Positions 8,179-17,658 of a stretch of 64,000 nucleotides of DNA are shown here, piece after piece. Each line of letters begins with the position of its first letter. The stretch's first letter is position 1. The stretch spans positions 62,001-126,000 of the forward strand of contig NZ_JAGGJA010000001.1 in assembly GCF_026229185.1 (NCBI RefSeq), written 5' to 3'. The notes under the pieces are model-generated. The model ran no database searches. It worked only from the letters and a program-made list of their open reading frames with translations, and was not told the DNA's origin. The translations under genes and the position numbers were made by a program. This DNA is from Fodinibius salsisoli (lineage in GTDB: Bacteria > Bacteroidota > Rhodothermia > Balneolales > Balneolaceae).

Positions 8179-11169
8179 TTAGAATGACAAATTAACGCCC
8201 AGCGTAAAGGTGCGGGTGCTTGGATAATCCTGCCTGTCGTCAAGCCCCGGTGTCAATCCCCCGGTAGCCACTTCCGGATCAAGCCCCGAATAGCCTGTTA
8301 TCAGCAACAGGTTTGTTCCGGTCAGGAAGACCCGGGCATCACGGAAACCGATCTGCTCGGCCGGTAGCGTATACCCCAGCGTCAGGTTATCAAGCTTTAC
8401 AAAATCAGCATCTTCGACCTGGAGACTCGAAAACCGTGGATCATCCCTGATCTCGGAATCCATGGCCGACACCATGATATTATTGGGCAGGGTGGTCGGA
8501 TTGTCGTACCAGATACGTTTGTGATTGATCACCTGGTGACCAAACATGCCCCTGAACATCACGGTCATATCCCAATTTTTGTAATTTAACCTGCTTGTCA
8601 GACCAGCAAAGAAATCGGGCACCCCGTTACCGATGTAGGTTCGATCTTCAGGCGTGTACTGGTCGTCATCATTCAAATCTGAAAATATCCATTCCCCGTC
8701 TTCGGTCAGTCCTTCGTATCGGTAGCCATGAATACTTCCGATCGACCGCCCGGGTTCGTACCGGTGGCTCCATGCCTCAATACCGGGCGAACCTATAGCT
8801 CCCTCATTGCGATACTCCAGCTGATATTGATCATTGGATAGCGTTAGCAATTCATTCTTGCGGTGCTCTATATTAAAATCGACCACCCAGTTTAATTCCC
8901 TCGTCTGAACCGGTACGGTATTCAGTGACACTTCAAAGCCGCTATTGCGCATGGATCCTACATTAGCCCAGGTCGTTTCATAAAGGTTCGGGGGTACTGG
9001 CACATCGTATTCATGTAACAGGTCTTTGGTATCGCGCCGGTAATACTCTATGGCCCCTCCCAGGCGTCCGCTGGCCAGGGTCCAGTCAATACCGACATTG
9101 AGCTCCTCCTTGGTTTCCCACTGCAGGTTAGGATTGGGATTGCTGACTGGTTCATATCCCGGAATAAACTCTCCCTGGTAATAGAAATATCCGCTGGCAT
9201 TCAAACGCTGGAGCGGGATATACGGATCTATTCCCTGGTTCCCCGTGATACCGAAACCCACCCTGAGTTTAAACAGATCAAACTGTTCTGAAAGTCCGGT
9301 AAATTCTTCATTCGATAAGTCCCAGGCAGCTGAAACAGCCGGAAAGAAGCCCCATTTATTGTTCTCGCCAAATTTGGAAGACCCTTCGTAGCGACCACTG
9401 GCACTCAAGAAGTACCTCTGATCAAAATTATAGGTCAGACGAGAAAAGTAACCGACAAGCTTACTTTCCGTTTTATATGACCCCATTCCGGCCTGGCCTT
9501 CTTCCAGATAACTTCCGGATCCGAGATTATTATAGGAAAAGCCATCAGTAATGAATTCAGTATTTTCAGCATCGAAGCCTTCATCAGTAAACTTCTGATA
9601 AGAATATCCCCCAATCAGATCTACAGAGTGTGAGCTGATATCGCGGGACCATTCGATGGTTGATTCAAAGGTATTCGTCGTCGTACGCCCGGCTGCTCTT
9701 GAAGCCGTACCGTGGGTTCCGTTTACTTCCTGTGGATAGGAGTAACTGGGTTCATAATAGCCGTTGAGCCACTTATTAGACTGCATACCCGCCTGTGCCG
9801 TAACCTCCAGGTTGTTCAGAACTTTTAAGGAGGCCGCCAGGTCTCCATGAAATCGGGTCGTTCCATCATCGGTTGTCCGTTCCGTCAACACACCGACCGG
9901 ATTTTGATACTGCCAGGCCCCAAGCTTCTCATTCAATTCCCCACTTTCATTATACACAGGTTCCGTCGGATTCCATTTTATAGATTGCCGTATTGCGTCA
10001 TAGTCCACTGTATTCTCCTGCAGATCTGAAACACCGAGCCTCAGGTCAAGCTGCAGGCGGCCATCCAGGTTGGACTGCTGTAAATTTATGTTACCTCGGT
10101 ACTCATTCTGACCAGAGCTCAGCATAACTCCCTGTTGATTCGCATAATAAAGGGAAGCTCGATAGGTAGTATTCTCCATCCCTCCGCTCAGGGCCAAGCT
10201 GTGTATATTGCTGACAGGATTACGGGTAACTTCATTGAACCAGTCTGTGGACGCCCCGTAGTCAGTCATGCTGGAAGCGATGTCGGGATCGGACTCGGAT
10301 AGACGACTTTTGAGCGTTCGGTACTGCTCTGCACTCAGCACATCAATACTGCGCTGGATCTGCTGCGTCTGAACCTTCCCGGAATATTCCACTTGCACAC
10401 TTCCAGCATTTCCCTTCTTGGTAGTCACCAAGATCACCCCGTTGGTCCCGCGCGTACCGTAGATTGCAGCAGCCGATCCATCCTTTAAGATATCAATAGA
10501 TTCTATGTCATTGGGATTAAGCTGATTGAGATCACCGCCCGGTATACCATCAATAACTACCAACGGCTCAGAACTCGCATTCAAACTGGATGATCCACGT
10601 AACCTTACTTCAAAGTCAGATGTCGGATCGCCCCCATTTGTGTTCACCACCGATAATCCCGCCACTTTACCCTGAAGCAGCTGCATGGGATTACTAACCG
10701 CTCCTTCATTAAAATCTTCTGGAGTGACCGAACTCACCGATCCCGAAATTTCCCTCCGGGTTTGAGTACCATATCCTACTACAACTAATTCTTCGCCACT
10801 AATCGCTTGCGGTTGCAGGGTAATATCGATCGTTCTGCGTCCTGCGATAGTAACTTCCTGCGTTTGGAATCCCACAAATGAAACCACCAGCGTATCTTGC
10901 AGAGAGGGGACGGTAACTTCGTAACTCCCATCGGTATTCGAACTGGTGCCCACAGACGTACCTTTTACCAGAATATTCACCCCGGGAAGAGGCTCCCCGG
11001 TTGAAGCATCCGATACAATGCCTTCAATAGTCTCTTTACCCTGTCCCTGAGCAAAAACATGATCTACTGTCATGGATAACAGTAAAAATACAAGGCCACC
11101 CATAAAGAGGGCATTTACTAACTTACGGTTCCTGAACTGCCTGTAACCAACAATCTGTCTTTTCCCCAT
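8179..11169 (-). CDS. SusC/RagA-family TonB-dependent outer-membrane transporter (first pair)
   Basis: The 996-residue protein has a signal peptide ending near VFAQ (residue 41). A carboxypeptidase-regulatory-like domain follows (about 42-120, GIVSDASTGEPLPGVNILVKG), then the plug domain starting at EELVVVGYGTQTRREISGSV and including a PLVVIDGIPGG loop, and finally the 22-strand barrel. No STN signalling domain is present, so it is probably not directly tied to an anti-sigma factor. It imports oligosaccharides with energy from TonB. The 306-bp upstream region suggests its own promoter. Neighbouring rhamnosidases, a pectate lyase and a fucosidase point to a rhamnose-rich pectin fragment as cargo. 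Confidence 0.94.
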   Translation of the reverse strand: MGKRQIVGYRQFRNRKLVNALFMGGLVFLLLSMTVDHVFAQGQGKETIEGIVSDASTGEPLPGVNILVKGTSVGTSSNTDGSYEVTVPSLQDTLVVSFVGFQTQEVTIAGRRTIDITLQPQAISGEELVVVGYGTQTRREISGSVSSVTPEDFNEGAVSNPMQLLQGKVAGLSVVNTNGGDPTSDFEVRLRGSSSLNASSEPLVVIDGIPGGDLNQLNPNDIESIDILKDGSAAAIYGTRGTNGVILVTTKKGNAGSVQVEYSGKVQTQQIQRSIDVLSAEQYRTLKSRLSESDPDIASSMTDYGASTDWFNEVTRNPVSNIHSLALSGGMENTTYRASLYYANQQGVMLSSGQNEYRGNINLQQSNLDGRLQLDLRLGVSDLQENTVDYDAIRQSIKWNPTEPVYNESGELNEKLGAWQYQNPVGVLTERTTDDGTTRFHGDLAASLKVLNNLEVTAQAGMQSNKWLNGYYEPSYSYPQEVNGTHGTASRAAGRTTTNTFESTIEWSRDISSHSVDLIGGYSYQKFTDEGFDAENTEFITDGFSYNNLGSGSYLEEGQAGMGSYKTESKLVGYFSRLTYNFDQRYFLSASGRYEGSSKFGENNKWGFFPAVSAAWDLSNEEFTGLSEQFDLFKLRVGFGITGNQGIDPYIPLQRLNASGYFYYQGEFIPGYEPVSNPNPNLQWETKEELNVGIDWTLASGRLGGAIEYYRRDTKDLLHEYDVPVPPNLYETTWANVGSMRNSGFEVSLNTVPVQTRELNWVVDFNIEHRKNELLTLSNDQYQLEYRNEGAIGSPGIEAWSHRYEPGRSIGSIHGYRYEGLTEDGEWIFSDLNDDDQYTPEDRTYIGNGVPDFFAGLTSRLNYKNWDMTVMFRGMFGHQVINHKRIWYDNPTTLPNNIMVSAMDSEIRDDPRFSSLQVEDADFVKLDNLTLGYTLPAEQIGFRDARVFLTGTNLLLITGYSGLDPEVATGGLTPGLDDRQDYPSTRTFTLGVNLSF

Positions 11170-11475
11170 AATCTTTATATTTATATTTGAAATTATATTT
11201 TATATAGAAAATAATTTATTCCTTTGCAAGATTTTACGCAACTTATTTCCTCTTACTCCAAATATTTATTCATGCTTTGGTCAGTATATGGAGTCTAACA
11301 CGAACTACTATCGTTAGTTAAGGTATTGGCCTGTAGTAATTACAGACCGACAGGTGGCCATATTCCGGAAATAATGTGCATGAGGCCTTATATAAAACTT
11401 GATGAGAAGATCTGGGGTATTAAGAATCCTCTTTTTGATGAATATTCCTCATCCAAACCAACAAAATACCAGTAA
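11170..11475. promoter_or_regulatory. Intergenic region upstream of the first SusC gene, with imperfect dyad
   Basis: These 306 bp between the GH106 stop and SusC start hold no convincing gene. The part near SusC is very AT-rich, as expected of a promoter. Around 11327-11360 there is an imperfect dyad, TGGCCTGT against ACAGGTGGCCA, enclosing a smaller repeat CTGTA (11331-11335) and TACAG (11341-11345). It could be an operator or an mRNA structure. I see no strong terminator after GH106. Confidence 0.3.
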
Positions 11476-14400
11476 CTATTCCATTTGCAGGGTTACCGGG
11501 CCTAGCAATCCGGATTGGACGAGCGGCTCTCCCTCCAACAAATAGGGAACGGGATCTGTTAAAAACGAAACCTGCTCATCCTCAGGCAGGTTGTGATCAC
11601 GAATAATGCGATTTCTCCAGGTGTTGGTAACTGCAATCTTTATACTGTTCTTTCCTTTCCCGAGCGCCTTCGTAACATCCACCCGATATGGCGGTGTCCA
11701 TGCCACGCCGCAGTCTTGCCCGTTGACCGTTACCCGAGCGATATTTGCCACTTTTCCCAGATCAAGCCAAACTCGTTTGTTTTTTGATTGAGCCTTATCC
11801 CACTCAAATGAATTGTGGTACTCAGCGGTACCAGAATAGTAACGGATGCTGGAATCCTGCCGGTTAACCCAATCGGTAAGGTTGCGAAATGATATGGTAT
11901 CTGCCGGACCACCCTCCGCTGGATCAAATGTAACCTTCCATGTCCCTTCAATTTCTTTGACAGACCTAAGCGTCAACCAATTTTCACCCTTGCTATTATC
12001 CTGCTCTGCCTGTTTTCGCAAAATAATAAATATGGACCCGTTGGGAGGCAGTTTTAAAGGCAATTGGGTGCGTCCATTTTCAATCGACCACTTTTCCGCC
12101 GGACGTAACTCTCCCGTTACAGCGTTATAGATCTCGGGAACACGTCCACCTGCTCGAAGTGACAAGCGAAATTCTCGGGTTCTAGATCGCTGGTTGGAAA
12201 TAAAATAGACATCCATATTCTTCGCCCTGTCCGCCCGGTGGGTCCAGGCAAAATCATCGAGATAGCGATTGGAGGAATCGGTGATTTCTACATCGCGACT
12301 TATGCCCAGGCGGTCAAATGTATCGGCCTTATAAGGTCCTTTTACTATTTTGCCTTTGCCAACTTTCCAGGTCGACATGGGCTGGAGGTCTTCCGGAGCC
12401 CCCTTCCATAATTCCCGCATTATATTCTGTACTTTTTTATCACTTGCTGGATAATCCTGCAGACCCGGAGCCTGAAGAGCCTGTTCACCGATCAGCAGGG
12501 TTGCCCCCTCTTTCACCAGCTCAAGAGTCCGCTGCGCAATCTCAGGGGTCATCAATTCCGCGTGGAGCGACATTCTCCTCGATCCGGGCAGCACCAGCAA
12601 CTTATAACGGGCACCGCCGGGCAATACAATTTGCCCATTGCGGACGGTGGCCAAATTCAACAGAGCATCGCGATTAATGGAATCATAGGTGTATCCGCGC
12701 AGCGGATCGGTCCAATCGGGGGCCTCGGCTATATTGGCAGAGTTATCAACTCCTACCGGGATTTCCTGCTGTGGCTGTCCCTGGTTTGCCAGGCGCCCTT
12801 TCTGTTGCTGGACCACCTTTTTCCCAAAAATACCCGGCAGGGTTGGCACCAATCGGTTAGGTAATAATGATCGTCGAGGCACTTCCTCCCCGGTAAATAC
12901 AGCCACATCCGCCACAGGCTTTCCCTGCTGTAATAAGGCCTGCGAACGGTGAGCATAGTCGACCCACGCCTGGCCCGGCTCCCACCAGGTTTGTCCGGGT
13001 TGGAAGAGAAGTCCCACTCCACTGAGCGTCATACCAGGCCCGCGTTCCGGCCAGGGGTTATGGGTAAATACGTGATATACAAACCGATTGATGCCAAGCG
13101 CGTAGTTCCGGTCACCAAGTGCTTTAAGCATGGCTGGATGTTCATCCCATTCCATCCTCACTTCCGTAAAGGCTTCCGCCTGGATGATAGGCTTTCCATA
13201 CACATGTCCCGCAGAAATGGCATCCAGCATATCGTTTGGCTTGTCATGTGTGGGGCTGCGCAGCCAGAACTCTCCCATAGGGATGTCAACTGTCTTGAAA
13301 TGGAGCATACCATCGCTGGTCATAGTAGGGGATACACTTTCAGCGCTGAACATCTTATTTTCATTGTGCACCTGTCTCGCCACCACCTCAAAAAATACAT
13401 CGTTAACCAGTTCGGCGATAGTCTTTCGTATATCGTAGAGAAACCGTTCAGACACCTCTGCGCTTTCCACGGGTATCCCGGCCATAGCCGGAAGATACGT
13501 CAACGGGTCATACCCACGACGCTTCCTGAACTCTTCCCGAAATACGGGAGACCAATTTTGACTGCCGGCTTCCCAGCTGTCGATATGAAAAATTTTCAAC
13601 ACTTCGGAGGCAAGTTCAGGGCCTACCTGGCGGATGGCTTCCCCATACCATCGATCGAACTGTTTGCGGATGGGATCCGGGTTGAATTTATCAACCTCCA
13701 ATCCTTCTCCGCCTCCTCCGGTAGAATTCGTATGACCGGTTGAGGTATGTCCCATCCGTAAGATCGTCCATGCGCCTTCAGGGACTTTCCAATCCAATGT
13801 GCCGTCTCTGTTTAAATATTCGGTGATGTTGATCATCTTGTCCAACGGAACAGATAGGGAATCAGGCACCTGGCCAGAAGTGGTTTGTTCACTCACGCGC
13901 CATACTGCCCCGGTCTTTCCCTCGAACTGGTGAATCCGGGGAGCTCCCGACAATTCTATGCCCAGTACTTCCAGATCCGGACTCCACTTGGCGTCGTCAA
14001 GGTCTTCGGCCCCGGGCTCCGATCCTTTGGGATCATACACAAACCGAAAATACCGGGCGGTCGTCGCCTCCAAGGCGTGGGCCACCGGGGCATCCCAATC
14101 CAGCCAGCCGTGCCGGGGTGGCTGTAATTGCCCGATTGACCGAAAATGCTGCCCGTCGTCACTAACCTGGATTCGCAAGCGATTGGGCTGATAGTTACTT
14201 CCCCCCGTATGAATCGTCAGAGAACGTGCCGTAAAGGGCTTTTCAAATTCATACTGGATCCAACACCGCTCCTCGCATTCAAACTCCTCTTCATTGCCTT
14301 TCGTAGTCAAGAGCTGGGGATCGGTTTCGGGCTTCTCCCGGCTGCTTGTAACCATTACCTGTCGGGCATAGCTATTTTGCCGAGCGCCCTCCGGTGTGGG

Positions 14401-14967
14401 GTATGCATACACCGCAATATCCTTATAATACCCTTCATTTGTTTCCGGCTGACTCAGCGTATCGGAAATAATCTTTCCTCCTTCCGGATACGTTTTACTC
14501 CAGACCACTTTCTGCATCGACTCTTCCGGCTTGATCCAGGGACCCCCGGCCGTGGCAAAGCCATCGCTGACATGCATGGCCAGCTCCAAATCCAATCGCT
14601 TGGCCTCTTTCATCGCGTAGGTTACCATCTCCCACCATTCGGGACTAAGCTGCTCAATGGCAGGCTTATAAAGCGGGGGATCCTGCGGACCTTCGATCGG
14701 CATCAGGTAGGCGCCCCCAATACCCGCCTCTTTCATGCCCTCTAAGTCAGCCGTGATGCCCTCTTTTGAATAACTTCCATACATCCAGTACCAAAAGACC
14801 CACGGCTTGGCCAAGTTTGATGGATTTTGAATCGCTTGGCTGATATCTGTTCTGAAGGAGATATCCTGTGCATTAACCCGATTAACTATCGCAAATAGGG
14901 TGATCACACAAAAAAGTAATATAGTTCTTATAAGTGTGGCCCAATACTTCCTCATGAGCATTTGCAT
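11476..14967 (-). CDS. GH106 alpha-L-rhamnosidase
   Basis: The 1163-residue secreted protein has a signal peptide ending near residue 33 (VNAQ). Another ATG four codons in (14955) may be the true start. It opens with the family-typical PWVFWYWMYGSYSKEGI and GIGGAYLMPIEG segments. Next come a galactose-binding-like insert near residues 230-340, the catalytic region with IFHIDSWEAG and PIIQAEAFTE, whose Glu residues are the likely catalytic pair, and a C-terminal beta-sandwich (VWLDLGKVANIARVTVNGQ). GH106 enzymes are calcium-dependent inverting rhamnosidases, and a Bacteroides member acts on RG-II. It lies in a block with GH78 and a PL1 lyase. Confidence 0.92.
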   Translation of the reverse strand: MQMLMRKYWATLIRTILLFCVITLFAIVNRVNAQDISFRTDISQAIQNPSNLAKPWVFWYWMYGSYSKEGITADLEGMKEAGIGGAYLMPIEGPQDPPLYKPAIEQLSPEWWEMVTYAMKEAKRLDLELAMHVSDGFATAGGPWIKPEESMQKVVWSKTYPEGGKIISDTLSQPETNEGYYKDIAVYAYPTPEGARQNSYARQVMVTSSREKPETDPQLLTTKGNEEEFECEERCWIQYEFEKPFTARSLTIHTGGSNYQPNRLRIQVSDDGQHFRSIGQLQPPRHGWLDWDAPVAHALEATTARYFRFVYDPKGSEPGAEDLDDAKWSPDLEVLGIELSGAPRIHQFEGKTGAVWRVSEQTTSGQVPDSLSVPLDKMINITEYLNRDGTLDWKVPEGAWTILRMGHTSTGHTNSTGGGGEGLEVDKFNPDPIRKQFDRWYGEAIRQVGPELASEVLKIFHIDSWEAGSQNWSPVFREEFRKRRGYDPLTYLPAMAGIPVESAEVSERFLYDIRKTIAELVNDVFFEVVARQVHNENKMFSAESVSPTMTSDGMLHFKTVDIPMGEFWLRSPTHDKPNDMLDAISAGHVYGKPIIQAEAFTEVRMEWDEHPAMLKALGDRNYALGINRFVYHVFTHNPWPERGPGMTLSGVGLLFQPGQTWWEPGQAWVDYAHRSQALLQQGKPVADVAVFTGEEVPRRSLLPNRLVPTLPGIFGKKVVQQQKGRLANQGQPQQEIPVGVDNSANIAEAPDWTDPLRGYTYDSINRDALLNLATVRNGQIVLPGGARYKLLVLPGSRRMSLHAELMTPEIAQRTLELVKEGATLLIGEQALQAPGLQDYPASDKKVQNIMRELWKGAPEDLQPMSTWKVGKGKIVKGPYKADTFDRLGISRDVEITDSSNRYLDDFAWTHRADRAKNMDVYFISNQRSRTREFRLSLRAGGRVPEIYNAVTGELRPAEKWSIENGRTQLPLKLPPNGSIFIILRKQAEQDNSKGENWLTLRSVKEIEGTWKVTFDPAEGGPADTISFRNLTDWVNRQDSSIRYYSGTAEYHNSFEWDKAQSKNKRVWLDLGKVANIARVTVNGQDCGVAWTPPYRVDVTKALGKGKNSIKIAVTNTWRNRIIRDHNLPEDEQVSFLTDPVPYLLEGEPLVQSGLLGPVTLQME

Positions 14968-15022
14968 AACAACTGATCTTTTATCCCTGGCTTCAATCCT
15001 TCTTTTCTAATTAAGGAACAGG

Positions 15023-17539
15023 CTAAAATTTGACATCGTATCCACTCACAATATTTACGGTCCGGGTCATTGAATCGCCGTGTTTGTCAGTGACGGTAAA
15101 CTGGAATGATCCCAACCCTTTACCTTCAGGCTTAAACTCAGCTACTCCTTCTGTAACCGTCGCCGTTCCGTTAGCAGTCTTTGATATAGTGAAGGTAGGA
15201 GCATTCGTGTAGCCCCGAGCCAATTTTTCCAGGTTAATTTCAATCTTGGTCCCTGAAGGAGTACTGTAATGCGGCTCGGCCATCCACGCGAGGTAGTGAT
15301 CCAAATTTGTGAAACCGTCCCGGTCATCGTCGGTATTGGCATCCGAAAACTCGCCTTTGTCTGAATGGGGGTCTAAGCCGTGGATCGTTTCCCACCAGTT
15401 TGGCAAGCCATCGTCATCGCTATCCCAATTCTGATCCCGATGGACTTCAGGATAAGTTTCGTATCCTCCTACATCTTTTTCATGATCGGGAAAGCCGGGC
15501 TCCCCGCTCACACTTCCCTCCACTGAATAGGTTCCCTTCAGCGTTTCTTTTATCATCCGCTGGTCATGCTGGTCCAGCATGGACTGGTTGCTTCCCACAT
15601 CCGACAAGACGTTCTTGTAAGTAGCTTTTGCTGACTGTGTCGTGACATGGGGCGGGAAAAAGCGATGATCCACAAAAGTTTCGTACTCTACATCTTTCCC
15701 GGCTATCTTTTGCCCCTTTTCCTGATTATTCACCCCAAAGTGGCCTGGCATGACGTTCCCCTTCATATAATACTGCTGTTTGCCTCCGCCATAATTTTCA
15801 TGATCAGCTTTGAGGGCATGAAATACCTTGGTGCCCGGACCGGGCTTGTAATAATTGCTCACAAAATTGACTTCATGGGCACCGCCATCGGTAGTCCTTG
15901 TCCCCCAGTTATACACCACGTTGTTGCGGATATCAAGCTTCCCAATATACCGGCCATTTCCATTAACCCCGCCAGCCATGCTCCAGTTGCGTCCATAGTT
16001 ATGCGCTAACAGATTGTGATGAAAACTTCCGATGCTTCCCCCGATACTTGCCGCATAGCCATGCGCCGTTCCCGGTGGATATTTATCATGTCCGGCTATA
16101 TTCAGTGCTTCGGATATTAAAGTACGCTGCAGGGTAATATTCTTGGCACCACGAGAACTGAATGCTTCGTCCATCGTCCAGCTAATAGAGCAGTGATCCA
16201 TAATACTGTGATTATTCCCGGTTAGCCCCATACCGCCATAGGCCACATTATCCGCCCCCAGGCGAACCCGCAAGAATCGTATGATGACGTCGTTCCCGGT
16301 GACCCCGAAGGTCGCATGTTTCATGGCGATGCCTTTTCCAGGAGCCGTCTGACCCGCAACGGTGATATAAGGTTTGTCAACATTCAGTGTAGAATCCAGA
16401 TGAATCATTCCGGACACTTCAAAGATGATGGTCCGCGGACCAATATCTTTGTTTACGGCCTCTCTCAGACTTCCCGGACCGCTGTCGTTCAAATTTGTCA
16501 CCTTTACTACTTTTCCGCCGCGACCACCTCGGGCAAACCGACCGTAGCCTTCCGCTCCGGGGAATGCAAGCTGAGCGGTACGAAAACTCCATACATCGCC
16601 CTGTGTTCTGCTGCCATCCGAGACTTCATCCACCCGCCAGTAATAGGTGTCCATGCTGTATAAGCTATCCACCTGGAAGGTCGTATCCTGATAATTTCCT
16701 TTGAACTGTGAGGAAGCATGACTGGCCGATGCCACGGCACTGGAGTCTGTTCCAAAATACAGATCGTGCGAATCGGCATTGTCAGCGCCCGACCACTGCA
16801 AGGTAAATTCGTCACTATCTGCCTCTACATGTTCATTCCCGTTTACAGGAACCGGTAATCGCGCCTGATTTTTAATATTAGGAGTATTCAGCTCAAAGCC
16901 GTTGATCATAACATTCTTCACTGCGGCTGTAGCTCCTTCATCTGCGCCAAAAATAATGGTATTCGTCTGGTTCTCTTTGGCTGTGATCTGCAGGTAGGCC
17001 GTTTCTCCATTGATGTCGTTCAGCTCGCGATTACTGGGCCTCATCCCCTTGACCTGTAATTCCCCATCTACCGTAATGTTGATGGGGCTGAATGTGTTAT
17101 TTTCGGGATTCTGCACTGTATTATGATACGTTAGCAACGTATGCCTCCCGGGAGGGAGACCCGTAATTTCCATTTTTATCTTCCCTCCCTGATCACCCTC
17201 CTGAACAGTCAGCCCGTCATTTATCAACTGGGCGTAATTGGGAGCCTGGATACCTACCTTGTACCAATGGGAGCCAAGCACCGTCCCAGCATTCCCTGCA
17301 CGACTGAAGGTGATCGCAACGTCGCCAAAAGTTCTGCTGTGCTCTTCTGCTTCATTAATAGCCCAGCTTTGGTATCCCAATTTATTCACCTCTTTAGCCG
17401 GACGACCGAACTGATCTAAATCCACCTTAAAAGAGGGTTCTTGTGCAAAGAGAATACACGGCATAATGGATAGCAAGCCAACAAGGGAAAACAGTCTTGC
17501 AGTGCAGCTGTATAAATTTCTATCTAATGTAGATAACAT
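15023..17539 (-). CDS. Modular PL1-like pectate lyase with N-terminal binding domains and C-terminal calcium motif
   Basis: The 838-residue secreted protein has a signal peptide to about residue 33. Residues 35-220 form a malectin/jelly-roll-like domain, and 230-322 a fibronectin-type-III-like domain ending WSFRT. The right-handed beta-helix starts at AFPGAEGYGRFARGGRGG (325-342). It shows the PL1 segments VTNLNDSGPGSLREAV, ITVAGQTAPGKG and IMDHCSISWTMDEAFSSRG. Near the C-terminus are acidic DSDDDGLPNWWE and DDDRDGF motifs of the thrombospondin-3/dockerin-like type, then an Ig-like domain. The family cleaves polygalacturonate by beta-elimination with calcium. It is much longer than the two other PL1 proteins here and lies between GH78 and GH106. 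Confidence 0.88.
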   Translation of the reverse strand: MLSTLDRNLYSCTARLFSLVGLLSIMPCILFAQEPSFKVDLDQFGRPAKEVNKLGYQSWAINEAEEHSRTFGDVAITFSRAGNAGTVLGSHWYKVGIQAPNYAQLINDGLTVQEGDQGGKIKMEITGLPPGRHTLLTYHNTVQNPENNTFSPINITVDGELQVKGMRPSNRELNDINGETAYLQITAKENQTNTIIFGADEGATAAVKNVMINGFELNTPNIKNQARLPVPVNGNEHVEADSDEFTLQWSGADNADSHDLYFGTDSSAVASASHASSQFKGNYQDTTFQVDSLYSMDTYYWRVDEVSDGSRTQGDVWSFRTAQLAFPGAEGYGRFARGGRGGKVVKVTNLNDSGPGSLREAVNKDIGPRTIIFEVSGMIHLDSTLNVDKPYITVAGQTAPGKGIAMKHATFGVTGNDVIIRFLRVRLGADNVAYGGMGLTGNNHSIMDHCSISWTMDEAFSSRGAKNITLQRTLISEALNIAGHDKYPPGTAHGYAASIGGSIGSFHHNLLAHNYGRNWSMAGGVNGNGRYIGKLDIRNNVVYNWGTRTTDGGAHEVNFVSNYYKPGPGTKVFHALKADHENYGGGKQQYYMKGNVMPGHFGVNNQEKGQKIAGKDVEYETFVDHRFFPPHVTTQSAKATYKNVLSDVGSNQSMLDQHDQRMIKETLKGTYSVEGSVSGEPGFPDHEKDVGGYETYPEVHRDQNWDSDDDGLPNWWETIHGLDPHSDKGEFSDANTDDDRDGFTNLDHYLAWMAEPHYSTPSGTKIEINLEKLARGYTNAPTFTISKTANGTATVTEGVAEFKPEGKGLGSFQFTVTDKHGDSMTRTVNIVSGYDVKF

Positions 17540-17658
17540 GGTATCGAGTTTAATTTCCGGTAAAATTTAGTTTCTGTACATCCTGCTAAATAGATCAGCG
17601 CCAAAGCTATGATAGCCATTCAGAAGTGCCGACCTATAAGTTTTATATATTATAACAC

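Noticed and set aside
12949-13743. A 264-codon open frame on the plus strand
   Set aside because: It lies wholly antisense to the GH106 gene, has no recognisable domain, and its composition follows from the coding frame on the other strand.
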